Below the pieces are notes generated by a model. The model worked only from the letters and a program-made list of their open reading frames with translations, made no database searches and was not told the origin of the DNA. The position numbers were made by a program, and so were the translations under genes. From the NCBI GenBank assembly GCA_038257155.1, contig JBBSJP010000003.1:124001-188000 (forward strand): a stretch of 64,000 nucleotides of DNA, given 5' to 3'. Positions 29,786 through 39,580 of the stretch are shown in pieces; within the stretch, counting starts at the first letter, position 1, and every line of letters begins with the position of its first letter. This DNA is from JANJTY01 sp038257155 (GTDB lineage Bacteria > Pseudomonadota > Gammaproteobacteria > Xanthomonadales > Xanthomonadaceae).

Positions 29786-30670
29786 TCAGCGCGCGCGTTC
29801 CACCGCAATGCGTCCCAGACAGGACAGGGCCGCGGATTGCGCCTGCCAGCCGGAGAGCGCGTCCTGCATGGTTTCGGTCAGTTCCCGCAGGCGCTGGCGC
29901 GAGGCATCGAGACCCAGCAAGGTCGCATAGGTGGACTTTCCCTGCTTGGCATCCTTTCCGCGGGTCTTGCCGGTGACCTCGGATGCGCCTTCAACGTCGA
30001 GGATGTCATCGCGGATCTGGAAGGCCAGGCCCAGCGCCGTGGCGAAGCGATCGAGCCGTTCCATGGCGTCATTGTCTGCGCCTGCGACGATACCGCCGAT
30101 ACGCACTGCCGAGCGGATCAGGGCGCCAGTCTTCAGGGCGTGCATCTGGTCGAGCGCCGCCAGCTCCAGTTTCACGCCGGTGGCGGCCAGATCCAGCGAC
30201 TGGCCTCCGCACATGCCGCGCGAGCCCGAGGCTTGCGCCAGACTGCGCACGATCTCGATGCGCAGCAAGGCCGGCAGACTGGTGTTGGCGATCACATCAA
30301 AGGCCAGGGTCTGCAGCGCGTCACCGGTGAGAATGGCTGTGGCGTGGTCGAATGCGATATGCACCGTGGGGCGGCCGCGCCTCAGGCTGTCGTCGTCCAT
30401 CGCGGGCAGGTCATCGTGCACCAGCGAGTATGCGTGCACCAGTTCCACGGCGGCGGCTGGCAGGTCCAGAAGCCGCTCGCTCGCGCCCAGTGCACTTCCC
30501 GCGGCGTAAACCAGCAGCGGGCGCATGCGTTTGCCGGCGCCCAATGCGGCATAGCGCATGGCGGCGTGCAAGCGCTCGGGCGGTTCGCGCTCGGGTGGCA
30601 GCACGAAATCGAGAACGCCCTCGAGACGCTCCCTCCAGCACGAGATCTGCGATTCAGGGCGCATCGACAT
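29786..30670 (-). CDS. ispA: Farnesyl diphosphate synthase
   Basis: 294 residues. The two aspartate-rich motifs of trans-prenyltransferases are seen: DDLPAMDDD (first) and RDDILD (second), with GKRMRPLLVYAAG before and GKTRGKDAKQGKSTYA after. It condenses IPP with DMAPP and GPP. Start at ATG 30670 or, in the same frame, 30664; both overlap the end of xseB by up to 17 bases, so the pair is coupled. dxs, often next in this cluster, is not found. Confidence 0.95.
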   Translation of the reverse strand: MSMRPESQISCWRERLEGVLDFVLPPEREPPERLHAAMRYAALGAGKRMRPLLVYAAGSALGASERLLDLPAAAVELVHAYSLVHDDLPAMDDDSLRRGRPTVHIAFDHATAILTGDALQTLAFDVIANTSLPALLRIEIVRSLAQASGSRGMCGGQSLDLAATGVKLELAALDQMHALKTGALIRSAVRIGGIVAGADNDAMERLDRFATALGLAFQIRDDILDVEGASEVTGKTRGKDAKQGKSTYATLLGLDASRQRLRELTETMQDALSGWQAQSAALSCLGRIAVERAR

Positions 30671-30914
30671 CGGGAAATTCGCTGGCGCTGGCAGGATCCT
30701 CGGCATCGGTAAGCAGGCGCACGCGCAACTCGGCTTCCTGCAGCGCGGTCTGGCAGCGACGGAACAGACCTATACCCTGCTCGTATGCCTTCAGCGAATC
30801 GTCGAGTGACAGATCGCCCTTTTCGAGGCGTTGCACCAGTCCTTCGAGTTCATCGAGCGAAGACTCGAAATCGACAACCGGGCTGGGCGGAGTGGTCTGG
30901 GATGTCTTGCTCAT
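30654..30914 (-). CDS. xseB: Exodeoxyribonuclease VII small subunit
   Basis: 86 residues from ATG 30914 (MSKTSQTTPP). The XseB core FESSLDELEGLVQRLEKGDL and LDDSLKAYEQGIGLFRRCQ is complete. It joins XseA in degrading single-stranded DNA; xseA is elsewhere, as usual. In operon with ispA. Confidence 0.93.
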   Translation of the reverse strand: MSKTSQTTPPSPVVDFESSLDELEGLVQRLEKGDLSLDDSLKAYEQGIGLFRRCQTALQEAELRVRLLTDAEDPASASEFPDVDAP

Positions 30915-31011
30915 GCGCGCAGTCTGCCGCCGGAGGAATACATAAGCAATCGCGCTGCAATGCTCGCCGCGCCGTCCCATCTGCCAGCGCTTCCCTGCGC
31001 CGCGCCAAGGT

Positions 31012-32322
31012 TCACTGCCAACCCGCACCCGGCTGCCAGAGCAGCTGACAGTTCATGGCCTGCAAACGGGTGCGAAACTCCGCGGCCAACAGCAGGTCGC
31101 CTGCGGCCTGCAGTTCGCCTGCGGAATCGAACAGCAGGGGCAGGCGCTCGCGTTGCCAGGGCGGAAGTCCGATCTCCTGCAGGCGCTTGCGCAAGTCACT
31201 GCGCTGTTCGCTGTGCAAACGAATCCGTTCGCCGCCACGGCGCGCGCGGACCTGAAGCTGAATCCCATCCTTGGGTACCGGATCCAGGCTCAATCGACCG
31301 AATCCTGATGGCAGTTCGAGTGGCGCCATGCCGTCCCATTCGCGGCTCCAGTGCAGGTCCGCCGCTGACAGTGTTGGCATGCAGTACAACAGGTCTCGAT
31401 AACGACGCAGCTCGGCCTTGCCCCAAGCGATTCGTGGCTCGGCGTCGGCCCGTGCGAGCAGCAGTTCCGGCACCGCGCGTTCCCAGATCGGCGCAGGCGG
31501 GCGCGGTAGTCCGCACTCATCCAGCCACAGCCCCAGCACAAGTCGCTGCAAAGCGGGCGGTTGAGCGAGCAGGACATCGATGCGCAGTGCTGATGCGCGC
31601 AGCGTGCGCGCCATGGCAAGTGCGCGGGAGGCCTCGAGCAGCAGCAGATCCGATTCGGCGCGCAGCCGTTCGGCCGAACGTGCCAGGCGAGACGCAGCGT
31701 CGGGCCAGCGGGTGCGCAGTGCAGGAAGGATTTCCTGGCGCAGGAAGCCCCGCGCGAAGCGGGGGTCATTGTTGCTCGGGTCCTCGATCCAGCGCAGGCC
31801 GTGCTGCCTGGCGTAGTCGAGAAGGGTCTCTCGTGACAGATCAAGCAGCGGTCGCCATAGCCAACCTGGCGCAAACTCGCGCAAATGGCGCATGCCTGCG
31901 AGTCCCTCGCTGCCGGCACCATGCAACAGGCGCAGCAGCACGGTCTCGGCCTGGTCATCGCGTTGGTGGGCGGTCAACAGCAGCTCACCGGGATGCAGTT
32001 CAGTTTGGAAAGCCGCGTAGCGCGCTTCGCGGGCAGCAGCCTCGATGCCGCGCGCTTGCGGGTCGACAGCGACGCGAATACTGCGACAGGGAACGTCGAG
32101 GCGTGCGGCAAAGTCGGCGCAGTGTTTCGCCCATTGCTGAGAATCCGGGTGCAGGCCGTGGTCGACGTGTAGCGCGCGCAATCCCCGTTCACGCGCCAGC
32201 GCTTGCGAGGACAATGCATGCAGCAGGACGGCCGAGTCGCCGCCGCCGCTGAACGCCACGCACAGCCGGCCGGCAGGCAGCTCGTGCAAGCCATCAGCGA
32301 GCGCGCTGGGTACCGACTCCAT
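31012..32322 (-). CDS. tilS: tRNA(Ile)-lysidine synthase
   Basis: 436 residues. The PP-loop SGGGDSAVLLHAL is at about 25-37, followed by HVDHGLHPDS, HQRDDQAETVLLRLLHGAG and the C-terminal TilS domain with IRLHSEQRSDLRKRLQEIGLPPWQR. It changes the wobble C of tRNA-Ile(CAU) to lysidine and is essential in most bacteria. Confidence 0.95.
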   Translation of the reverse strand: MESVPSALADGLHELPAGRLCVAFSGGGDSAVLLHALSSQALARERGLRALHVDHGLHPDSQQWAKHCADFAARLDVPCRSIRVAVDPQARGIEAAAREARYAAFQTELHPGELLLTAHQRDDQAETVLLRLLHGAGSEGLAGMRHLREFAPGWLWRPLLDLSRETLLDYARQHGLRWIEDPSNNDPRFARGFLRQEILPALRTRWPDAASRLARSAERLRAESDLLLLEASRALAMARTLRASALRIDVLLAQPPALQRLVLGLWLDECGLPRPPAPIWERAVPELLLARADAEPRIAWGKAELRRYRDLLYCMPTLSAADLHWSREWDGMAPLELPSGFGRLSLDPVPKDGIQLQVRARRGGERIRLHSEQRSDLRKRLQEIGLPPWQRERLPLLFDSAGELQAAGDLLLAAEFRTRLQAMNCQLLWQPGAGWQ

Positions 32323-32342
32323 CAGGGTAGAACCTTACGGGA

Positions 32343-32828
32343 CTACAGAGATTTTGCCATCCGCAGGGTGTCGAGCTCGAAGCCGGCTGACTCGTAAAGC
32401 TTTCGGCCGCGCGCATTGCCGGGAAACACGGCAAGCGTGATGCGCTCGCAACGATGTTCGCGCGCGAAGCGCTCGGCATAGTCCAGCAGCGCCCGACCCA
32501 CGCCCTTGCCATCCCAGCCCTGGCTGACCGCCAGATCGGAAATATGACAGTTCTGCTTGCCGGAGAAAAAGTCCGTGACCAGCTGCAGATGCAGGAAGCC
32601 AGCCGCTTCACCCTCGTCGGTTTCTGCGATGAACATGAAGCTGCCCGGCAGGTTGCCATCGAGATGCTTGCGCAGATCGCGCCGGATTCCCTCGATGACG
32701 ATGTGTCGCTTGCGTCCGCTTGGCAGGTCGAACTCGGTCCAGCGTGGACCGAGTGAAATGATGTACTCGTCGTCAGCGGGCTCCGCGGCCCGCACCAGCA
32801 GTTCGTTCTCTCCAGCCTGGATATGCAT
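32343..32828 (-). CDS. GNAT family N-acetyltransferase
   Basis: 161 residues from ATG 32828. GNAT motif A region: CHISDLAVSQGWDGKGVGRALL, with the QxxG/xGxG acetyl-CoA loop, then NARGRKLYESAGFELDTL (motif B). N-terminus RAAEPADDEYIISL. Substrate cannot be read from the sequence. No Shine-Dalgarno is visible; a TTG at 32858 is another possible start. It follows tilS by 20 bases in the opposite direction of reading, i.e. upstream of it on the minus strand. Confidence 0.8.
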   Translation of the reverse strand: MHIQAGENELLVRAAEPADDEYIISLGPRWTEFDLPSGRKRHIVIEGIRRDLRKHLDGNLPGSFMFIAETDEGEAAGFLHLQLVTDFFSGKQNCHISDLAVSQGWDGKGVGRALLDYAERFAREHRCERITLAVFPGNARGRKLYESAGFELDTLRMAKSL

Positions 32829-32934
32829 GATCGATTGAAATTGGGGACGGCCGGGCAATTATGCGCTGGCGCGGCGTTTTTGCGACACCTGCGCGTTTTG
32901 TCGCTGCCGCGAGGCGCGATTTTTGACCTTTGCA

Positions 32935-33445
32935 GCAGGCCCGCTCCAATGCAGGAGCGCACCCTGTGCGCGACCGGGATACCTGGTGGAACGCCAGCTA
33001 CGGCACAGCGCAGGTCCGACCTATGAGAGGGCTGTCGTAGGTCGGCTCAAGCCGCGCAGCGGTGGAGCCGACAATGAGGTGCTAGTGGCTTGCCAGGAAT
33101 GGCAAGCCGTGCGTCGGATCCGCGCCGCCAAGGCTGACCGCTCGGTCACGCGTTTCGGCGGCGCTTGATCCGACCTACTAGAGGGTCCCGCGGTCGCGCA
33201 CTGCGCTCCGGCAAGGACGTGACTTGTTGTGCTTCGTTGCAGGAGTCCAGGTTGTCCCGGGTCGGTGCGCCTATTCGCGCACAGAAGATGGGGGCGGCCT
33301 GATGTGCTCCGGCGGAAATCGGGGAGGTTCTGTGAGAGCGCACCCGTGCGCGACCCGGATACACGCCATTGCTGCGATGCTGCGGCGACCTGACTGCGTG
33401 CGGTCGCCGACAGGTCAGCTCCTACAAGGTGGAGCTGACCGAGGA
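32935..33445. repeat. Gene-free spacer rich in short repeats
   Basis: About 600 bases between the GNAT gene and the acyl-CoA dehydrogenase hold no credible gene. I see two copies of GGAGCGCAC-type 'GAGCGCACCC..TGCGCGACC' near 32953 and 33337, a hairpin of GGTCGGCTCAAGCCGC/GGAGCCGAC near 33041-33072, and a longer one between GTCGGATCCGCGCCGCC near 33113 and GGCGGCGCTTGATCCGAC near 33155. These look like REP-type repeats of this bacterial group. A tandem CTCAGGG/CTTAGGG run lies at 33460-33488. Confidence 0.65.
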
Positions 33446-33488
33446 AACAACCTTTTCCCTGAGCCCTAAGCCCTGAGCCCTCAGGCCC

Positions 33489-35279
33489 TCAGCTATCAAA
33501 ACCATCCGCGTCCAGCGACAGCAGGCTGCTGGCGCCGGCGCGGATCGCCGCGGCATGCGTGCCGATGCGCGGCAGGATGCGCTGGAAATAGAAGCGCGCG
33601 GTATCACGCTTGGCGGCCTTGAACGCGGCCGGATGATCGCTGGCTTCGCTAACCGCCACCGCCTTCGCCCACCAGTAAGCCAGCGCGATGTAGCCCGAAT
33701 AGAACAGGTAGTCGTAGGCTGCAGCGCCGATCTCGTCGGGATTGGCGGCCGACTTCTGCCCCACTTCCATGGTCAGCGCCTGCCAGTCCTGGGTGTATTG
33801 CGCCAGCGGTGCGATGAACTCGGACAGCGCCTGCTTCTTCAGCTCGGCATTGCAGAACTCGACGATCATGCCGAGGAAGCGGCGCAGGCCAGCGCCCTGC
33901 TGCAGCATGATCTTGCGGCCCAGCAGGTCGAGTGCCTGGATGCCGGTGGTGCCTTCGTAAATCGTGGTGATGCGCGCGTCGCGTGCCAGTTGCTCCATGC
34001 CCCACTCGCGCACGTATCCGTGGCCGCCGAAAACCTGCAGTGCGTGGTAGGTGCACTCCACGCTCCACTCGGTCAGGCAGGCCTTGACGATCGGGGTGAG
34101 AAAGCTGAGCAGTTCGTCGGCGGCCTTGCGCTCCTCGGCATCCTTGCTGTGCTCAATGGTGTCCACCAGGGTGCCTGCGTGGTAGGCCAGCAAACGACTG
34201 CCCTCGCCGAGCGCTTTGCAGGTCAGCAACATGCGGCGCACATCCGGATGCACGATGATCGGATCGGCGGGCTTCTCAGGAAACTTGGCGCCCGACAGGG
34301 CGCGCATCTGCAGACGATCACGCGCGTAGCGCAGCGCATTCTGGTAAGCGCGGTCGATCAGGCCCAGACCCTGGATGCCCACCGCCAGGCGCGCGGTATT
34401 CATCATGGTGAACATCGCATTCAAGCCCTTGTTCGGCTGGCCGATCAGCCAGCCCTGCGCGCCATCGAAGTTCATCACGCAGGTGGCCGAGCCGTGGATG
34501 CCCATCTTGTGCTCGATCGAGCCGCAGGCCACCGCATTGCGCTCGCCCATCACGCCGTCCTTGCCGACCTTCATCTTCGGCACGATGAACAGCGAGATGC
34601 CCTTTGTGCCGGCAGGTGCATCCGGCAGGCGCGCCAGCACCAGGTGCACGATGTTCTCGGTCAGGTCGTGTTCGCCGGCCGTGATGAAGATCTTGGTGCC
34701 GGAAATGGCGAAGCTGCCGTCGGCATTCGGTACGGCGCGGGTCTTGAGCAGGCCAAGATCGGTGCCGCAGTGCGCTTCGGTGAGGCACATGGTGCCGGTC
34801 CAGCGGCCATCGACGATCGGCTTGAGAAACGCTTCCTGCTGCCAGGGCTCGCCATGGTGCTTGAGCGCCTCGGTGGCGCCATGCGAGAGCAATGGATAAT
34901 TGCCCCAGGCCAGGTTGGCGGCGTCGATCATTTCCTTCAGCACCACACCGAGCGAATCGGGCAGCCCCTGTCCGCCATACGCTTCGGAGGCCGTGATGCC
35001 TGACCAACCACCGTCGACGAACTGCGTATAGGCCTGCTTGAAGCCCGGCGGACTGGTGACCGCGCCCGTGGCCTTGTCGAAACCGCAGCCCTGCTGATCG
35101 CCAACCGCGTTGAGCGGCGCCAGCACCTGCTCGTTGAACTTGGCGCCTTCCTCCAGCACCGCGTCCAGCACGTCACGCTGGGCCGACTCGATGCCCAGGC
35201 GCTGGTAAAGCGCTTCGGCCTCGATCACCTCGAAAAGGGCGAACTTCATGTCGCGCAGCGGTGCGGTGTAGTTGTTCAT
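33489..35279 (-). CDS. Acyl-CoA dehydrogenase (long, with C-terminal domain)
   Basis: 596 residues, longer than simple acyl-CoA dehydrogenases (about 380), with the extra C-terminal helical domain after residue about 460. Visible: MCLTEAHCGTDLG (FAD/substrate loop), HKMGIHGSATCVMNFD, GGHGYVREWGMEQLARDARI and IYEGTTGIQALDLLGRK, which includes the catalytic Glu. Start MNNYTAPLRDMKFALFEV is typical of this subfamily. It oxidises acyl-CoA in fatty acid degradation; the chain length cannot be read. It stands alone, with repeats downstream and 265 bases upstream to the next gene end. Confidence 0.93.
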   Translation of the reverse strand: MNNYTAPLRDMKFALFEVIEAEALYQRLGIESAQRDVLDAVLEEGAKFNEQVLAPLNAVGDQQGCGFDKATGAVTSPPGFKQAYTQFVDGGWSGITASEAYGGQGLPDSLGVVLKEMIDAANLAWGNYPLLSHGATEALKHHGEPWQQEAFLKPIVDGRWTGTMCLTEAHCGTDLGLLKTRAVPNADGSFAISGTKIFITAGEHDLTENIVHLVLARLPDAPAGTKGISLFIVPKMKVGKDGVMGERNAVACGSIEHKMGIHGSATCVMNFDGAQGWLIGQPNKGLNAMFTMMNTARLAVGIQGLGLIDRAYQNALRYARDRLQMRALSGAKFPEKPADPIIVHPDVRRMLLTCKALGEGSRLLAYHAGTLVDTIEHSKDAEERKAADELLSFLTPIVKACLTEWSVECTYHALQVFGGHGYVREWGMEQLARDARITTIYEGTTGIQALDLLGRKIMLQQGAGLRRFLGMIVEFCNAELKKQALSEFIAPLAQYTQDWQALTMEVGQKSAANPDEIGAAAYDYLFYSGYIALAYWWAKAVAVSEASDHPAAFKAAKRDTARFYFQRILPRIGTHAAAIRAGASSLLSLDADGFDS

Positions 35280-35544
35280 CGGGGCTCCTGCTGATTTGGC
35301 GTTGCACCGTCGTCCGGGCCGAAACAACGTGGCGAACGAAACCCGCCACAGGCCCACCATGCGGTACCGGATGGTAGGTCGGGAAGGATAGCAGTCCGAT
35401 GGGTGAGCGTGCAGTAAACCGATGCGTGTGCGAAGCGTGAGGAAGCGTCTGTTGTCTCGCCGACGGACAGCAGGCTGAAGACTCATCAGCACTGCGCGTC
35501 GGCCATCCTTGGCCGGCGCAAGCTCGCGCGCATGCAGCACATAG
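35280..35544. other. Intergenic region, nothing recognised
   Basis: 265 bases upstream of the acyl-CoA dehydrogenase and downstream of the large protease gene. No gene-like frame. It must hold the acyl-CoA dehydrogenase promoter, but no clear -35/-10 pair is claimed. Confidence 0.5.
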
Positions 35545-38500
35545 CTATTCGCAGGTTTCGTGAACCGGCGGACCGGATTCGCCGGCTTCGAATCCCGCAT
35601 AGAAGATCGCATCCGGGTCGTAGCCGGGGAACGCGCTCGATGGCACGCAGACACAGGCACTGGCGGTGTACGCGCCACGCACTGTGGTGCCGTCCACATC
35701 GTAGAGGCCGGCGAGCCGGTACAGCCAGGTTCCGGCCGCAGGAGCCTGTTGCGCGCTCAGCGTGGGATTGGCCGGCACGTCGCCGATGGCGACGAAGTCG
35801 TTGCTGCTGACGCGCACCTCATCCACGTACCAGCCTTCACCGGCAATCAACATGTCACTGCTCAGGTTGAAACGGATGCCAAGGTCCTGGCCAACCAGCG
35901 AGGAGATGTCGTAGTTCAGTGTGCCGCTGAAATCGCCGGAGCGTCGGTCGACCGGCTGGTAAGCGCCGCCATTGCCGTTGACCAGTACGTTGGCGAAATC
36001 GAATTCGGCTTCGGTCGCGATACGGGTTTTCAGGCTCAGGTCGGCGCCGGAGGCTTCGGTGGGCAGGGTGATGGCGCTGATCAGGTCGAGCGATTCGCTT
36101 TGCTCGACGAGATTGGGCACGAAATAGGCCGGCGCGCCGCTGTCGGGATTGACCGCGGAACTCCACTGCGCAGACCCTGACCAGAGGCTGTTGGCGCCGC
36201 CGGCCAGTGGCTCGCTGGCGTCGTCGAAGAACAGCTCGGTCTGGAAGCTGCCGCGCTGCAGGCGGTAAGCGATCGGATCAAGCGAGCCACCACCCGTCGA
36301 GGTGTAGCTCCATTCCAGGCCGAACATGTTGTCCGGCGCGACTGGGCAACCTGCCGTGTTGGGCGGATCGGCCTCGACGATCTGCGGATCGTCGGGCTGT
36401 CCCAGCGCCGGCACCGGAAACGACATGGCGCGATACAGGAAGGGCATGCGCAGGCGCTGGCTGTTGCCAACGTGGTCGGCGCTGACAAACCAGGTGATCA
36501 GGCTGTTGGCGGCCAGGCCACCATTGCCTTGCACGCCAATCTGCACGCGGAACGAGGCGCTGCCGTTCGGCGGAACCGTGATCTGGGCAATTTCAATGTC
36601 GCCGACCAGCGGCAGGAAGCGGATCGCCACCGAGGCGTGATCGGCGAGGGCATCGTTCTGAGTGGAGAGCAGCCAGATGCCGTGGCCCTCGCCGTCGATG
36701 TCTTCAATGGTGACGACACGCTCGCGCAGCAACTCGCGATCCGCACCGATGACTTCGACTTCGCCAAAGCTGGCGGTCGGCAGCGGCACGATCGCATTGC
36801 CTTCCGCATCCACCGGCACTGGCAGGTCGCCACCGGGCGCGGTGAACTCGTTGGGCAGTTCGTCGAACAGGACGGTGGGTGAGGTCATGATGGCGTGCGA
36901 TCGCAGCGCGGCATCGACATCGACCATGCCGGCGCCGGCATCGTGGATGGTGTAGCTCAACGCGGGTGCATCGGGATCAGGCTCGCCCGATCCGGTGCGC
37001 AGGGATGTGGCCGTGTTGGTGAGCAGGGCGCGGACCAGGGTCTGGGCACGGAAGCGTTTGGCGCGGTAGTCCGGGTCGCCCAGATCGATGCTGTCGTAAC
37101 CGAGCGCGCGCACACGCTGCCTGACCAGGGTGGCGGCGCCGGCGACGTGCGGCGAGGCCATGCTGGTGCCACTGGCCGTGGTGTAGCCACTGGGGTTTGC
37201 CATGCCGATGCCGGTATCGACATTGCCGGTTGGCGTGGTGGCGGCGAGGATTGCCTGGCCAAGGCCGGCCAGATCGGGCTTTATGGTGCGATAGCCGCCA
37301 TTGGCATGCGAGTTCGGCCCGCGCGAAGAGAAGCTCGACACGTCGCCGGTGAATGCCTCGATCGCGACCGAATCGCGCACCCGCAGGGCGAGACGTGAAA
37401 CGCTGCCGTGAGCGGGGCTGCCTGCGCTCAACATGAGGCCCTTCAGGTACGCGCCGTCGTCGGGCGAGATGGTGAACACTGGTACATCGTTCAGCACCGC
37501 CACCGCCGTGGCGCTGGTGGTTTCACTGATCAGCAGGATTACGCTCGGGCTGAGCGCGGCGACCGGATTGATGATCTGGGCAAAGGTTCCGGTCCCGCCT
37601 TCCAGCACTGCAATGCGGCCGGTCACCTGCGTGGGTACGGTGGGCTCATCGCGGTCCACCAGCACGTAATGCGCCGAGATCGAACCACCCGGCAGCTCAC
37701 CGCCGCCAGCGACGCCGAAACTCTTGATGCCGGCGCGTTCGCCCAGCGCAATCTGGTTGGCCTCTGAATCAGTGCCGGACTCGGCCGAGGGCGCTGCCGC
37801 GACGCAACCCGTGGCGCTGTCTGCGCAATCATCGGCACCGGTTTCACCAACGGCCAGCACGTCGCTGCCAGAGGTAGATCCCGGATCCAGCACGGAAGCC
37901 ACGCAGATCACCATGCCGCCAACGCAGGGCGCACCGACACTGCTCGCACCCGGCCCGTCATTACCTGCCGCAGCCACGACGACCACACCGCTGGCCAGCA
38001 CCGCACTGTTCGACACGCGCGCGCTGGGTGACGCCGGATCATTGCCACCACCAAGCGACATGTTGATTACATCGGCGACGGGCTTGGGCGTGGCCAGCGG
38101 AATGCTGCCGCCATCGCCTGTACCGGTCAGCACCACTGGCGACACGGCGTCCTCGATCGCCAGTTCGATATCGCCCGGGCAGTTGCCGCTGGCGGCGCAC
38201 ACCGGCCAACCCATCAGTTGCACCTGCGGCGCCACGCCATGCATGGCCACGCCGCCGGGCGTCGGGCCGAAGGGCGCGCCGAGGCTGGGCGTTACGCTGG
38301 GTGTGTCGCCGTCCACCACGTAGCCACCCGCGGTGCTGGAGACATGCGTGCCGTGGCCGTGGTCGTCGAGGGTTGTGGCGCCGCCCAGGTTGTACCAGTA
38401 CCGCACCTTGGCGTTTTCGCTCGTGTCGGAGACAGGCGGACGCTGCGGAAGCGGCGTGCTGCTGCCGGAACCGCCCAGCATCGGGTGTTCGTAGTCCATG

Positions 38501-39183
38501 CCGGAGTCGATCACGCCAAGCAGGATGCCCTGGCCCTCGTATCCATCGATCGGAACGAGTGCAGGGCCGTTGCCGTTGTCGCCCGAGGCGCCGAGTTCCT
38601 CGGTGGCTCCGTAGACTGCCGCGCGCCGCAATTCCCGCGTAGGCTGACTGCCGAGCATGTAATCGACCGAGTGGTTCAGCATCAGCCGGGTTGGCGCGAT
38701 GGGTGAGGCCGCGCGCACGCCGGGCAGGGTGCGCAGCTCGGCGACGCGCGATTCGGGAACGAAGGCGACGAAGCCATTCATCAGGTGGCTGAAGCGATAG
38801 TCGATGCGATGCGCCTTGCCGGCGGTTCGAACCATCTTGCTGCGCAGCAGGATCGGAAAATGGCGCTTGCCGAGTGCGGCGAGGAAGTCATCCTGTTCAA
38901 TACGCAGGCGCCCGTGATGCGCGTGAGCGAGGCCTTGCTTGGCTTCGCGGGTCAGCATCGACTTGCCCGCGACGGCCGAGAACCCAGGCGTGCCGTTCAG
39001 TTCGATCAGCACGGGCACGAGCGGTTCGCCGACCTGCTTGGCAAAGTCCGAAACACCTTCGGCGAGACTGTCGATGGCCTGTTCGGGACCGATACGCAGA
39101 GGCTCGCCTGCGCTCGAAGTGCTTGCATGGGCCAAGGGGCAGGCAAGTGCGAATGCGATAGCGGCGGCAATGGGACGGTACAT
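35545..39183 (-). CDS. Large secreted S8 (subtilisin-like) protease with PA-type insertion
   Basis: 1212 residues from ATG 39183 (GAGGTG 7 bases upstream) with a signal peptide (AAAIAFALACPLAHA). An inhibitor-I9-like pro-region precedes the catalytic domain. The triad is D226 (GVIDSGMDYEH), H277 (DDHGHGTHV) and S674 (ASGTSMASPHVAG), with N408 in AAGNDGPG. An insertion at about 490-600 (SGSI..LVDRDEPTV..QVTGRIAVLEGG) resembles a protease-associated domain. The C-terminal half holds beta-rich regions and ends ..DAIFYAGFEAGESGPPVHETCE, like the IFxDGFE tails of exported proteins in this group. Divergent from the S1 protease at 39581. The frame continues upstream beyond ATG 39183, but only as unrelated sequence. 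Confidence 0.92.
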   Translation of the reverse strand: MYRPIAAAIAFALACPLAHASTSSAGEPLRIGPEQAIDSLAEGVSDFAKQVGEPLVPVLIELNGTPGFSAVAGKSMLTREAKQGLAHAHHGRLRIEQDDFLAALGKRHFPILLRSKMVRTAGKAHRIDYRFSHLMNGFVAFVPESRVAELRTLPGVRAASPIAPTRLMLNHSVDYMLGSQPTRELRRAAVYGATEELGASGDNGNGPALVPIDGYEGQGILLGVIDSGMDYEHPMLGGSGSSTPLPQRPPVSDTSENAKVRYWYNLGGATTLDDHGHGTHVSSTAGGYVVDGDTPSVTPSLGAPFGPTPGGVAMHGVAPQVQLMGWPVCAASGNCPGDIELAIEDAVSPVVLTGTGDGGSIPLATPKPVADVINMSLGGGNDPASPSARVSNSAVLASGVVVVAAAGNDGPGASSVGAPCVGGMVICVASVLDPGSTSGSDVLAVGETGADDCADSATGCVAAAPSAESGTDSEANQIALGERAGIKSFGVAGGGELPGGSISAHYVLVDRDEPTVPTQVTGRIAVLEGGTGTFAQIINPVAALSPSVILLISETTSATAVAVLNDVPVFTISPDDGAYLKGLMLSAGSPAHGSVSRLALRVRDSVAIEAFTGDVSSFSSRGPNSHANGGYRTIKPDLAGLGQAILAATTPTGNVDTGIGMANPSGYTTASGTSMASPHVAGAATLVRQRVRALGYDSIDLGDPDYRAKRFRAQTLVRALLTNTATSLRTGSGEPDPDAPALSYTIHDAGAGMVDVDAALRSHAIMTSPTVLFDELPNEFTAPGGDLPVPVDAEGNAIVPLPTASFGEVEVIGADRELLRERVVTIEDIDGEGHGIWLLSTQNDALADHASVAIRFLPLVGDIEIAQITVPPNGSASFRVQIGVQGNGGLAANSLITWFVSADHVGNSQRLRMPFLYRAMSFPVPALGQPDDPQIVEADPPNTAGCPVAPDNMFGLEWSYTSTGGGSLDPIAYRLQRGSFQTELFFDDASEPLAGGANSLWSGSAQWSSAVNPDSGAPAYFVPNLVEQSESLDLISAITLPTEASGADLSLKTRIATEAEFDFANVLVNGNGGAYQPVDRRSGDFSGTLNYDISSLVGQDLGIRFNLSSDMLIAGEGWYVDEVRVSSNDFVAIGDVPANPTLSAQQAPAAGTWLYRLAGLYDVDGTTVRGAYTASACVCVPSSAFPGYDPDAIFYAGFEAGESGPPVHETCE

Positions 39184-39580
39184 GGCGGCACCTCGTTGCA
39201 GAATCTTCGGACGCCGGCGCGGCGCCTGCCCCAAGCTTGCGCAGTTGTGCATGCGCGATGTACCCGGAGCATCCCCCAGGGCACGCAGGGGAAAACCCTC
39301 AGCGCAAGCAATTTCCCAGATGCATCCGCGGCTTGCACGATGGTTTCGCGTGCAACCAATTTGTCGGGTGTTGAGTGATTGACGCGCTGCTGGCGCGTTG
39401 CTAGCGTCCGCTGGCTTTCGCGCGGGGGACGCGGCGAAAGTCTCCGATTCGCTCGAACTCGCAGGGGAATTCCCGCGCGCGCGGGAAAGGGCGGTTTCGT
39501 GTCCGGCGAGGAATCCGGAACGAGGGCGAACGGGGAAGGGACGGCCGGTCCGGTATTTCTCTTCTTCGAGGTCCACTACC
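39184..39580. promoter_or_regulatory. Divergent promoter region between two protease genes
   Basis: 397 bases between the starts of two secreted proteases read in opposite directions. No gene-like frame. Both promoters must lie here and might share regulation. No specific operator is claimed. Confidence 0.5.

Noticed and set aside
32935..33445. CRISPR array or small genes in the repeat-rich spacer
   Set aside because: Repeats are few, unequal in length and spacing, and palindromic; no regular spacer pattern.
33555..35003. 482-codon plus-strand frame
   Set aside because: Antisense to the acyl-CoA dehydrogenase with its clear FAD-family motifs.
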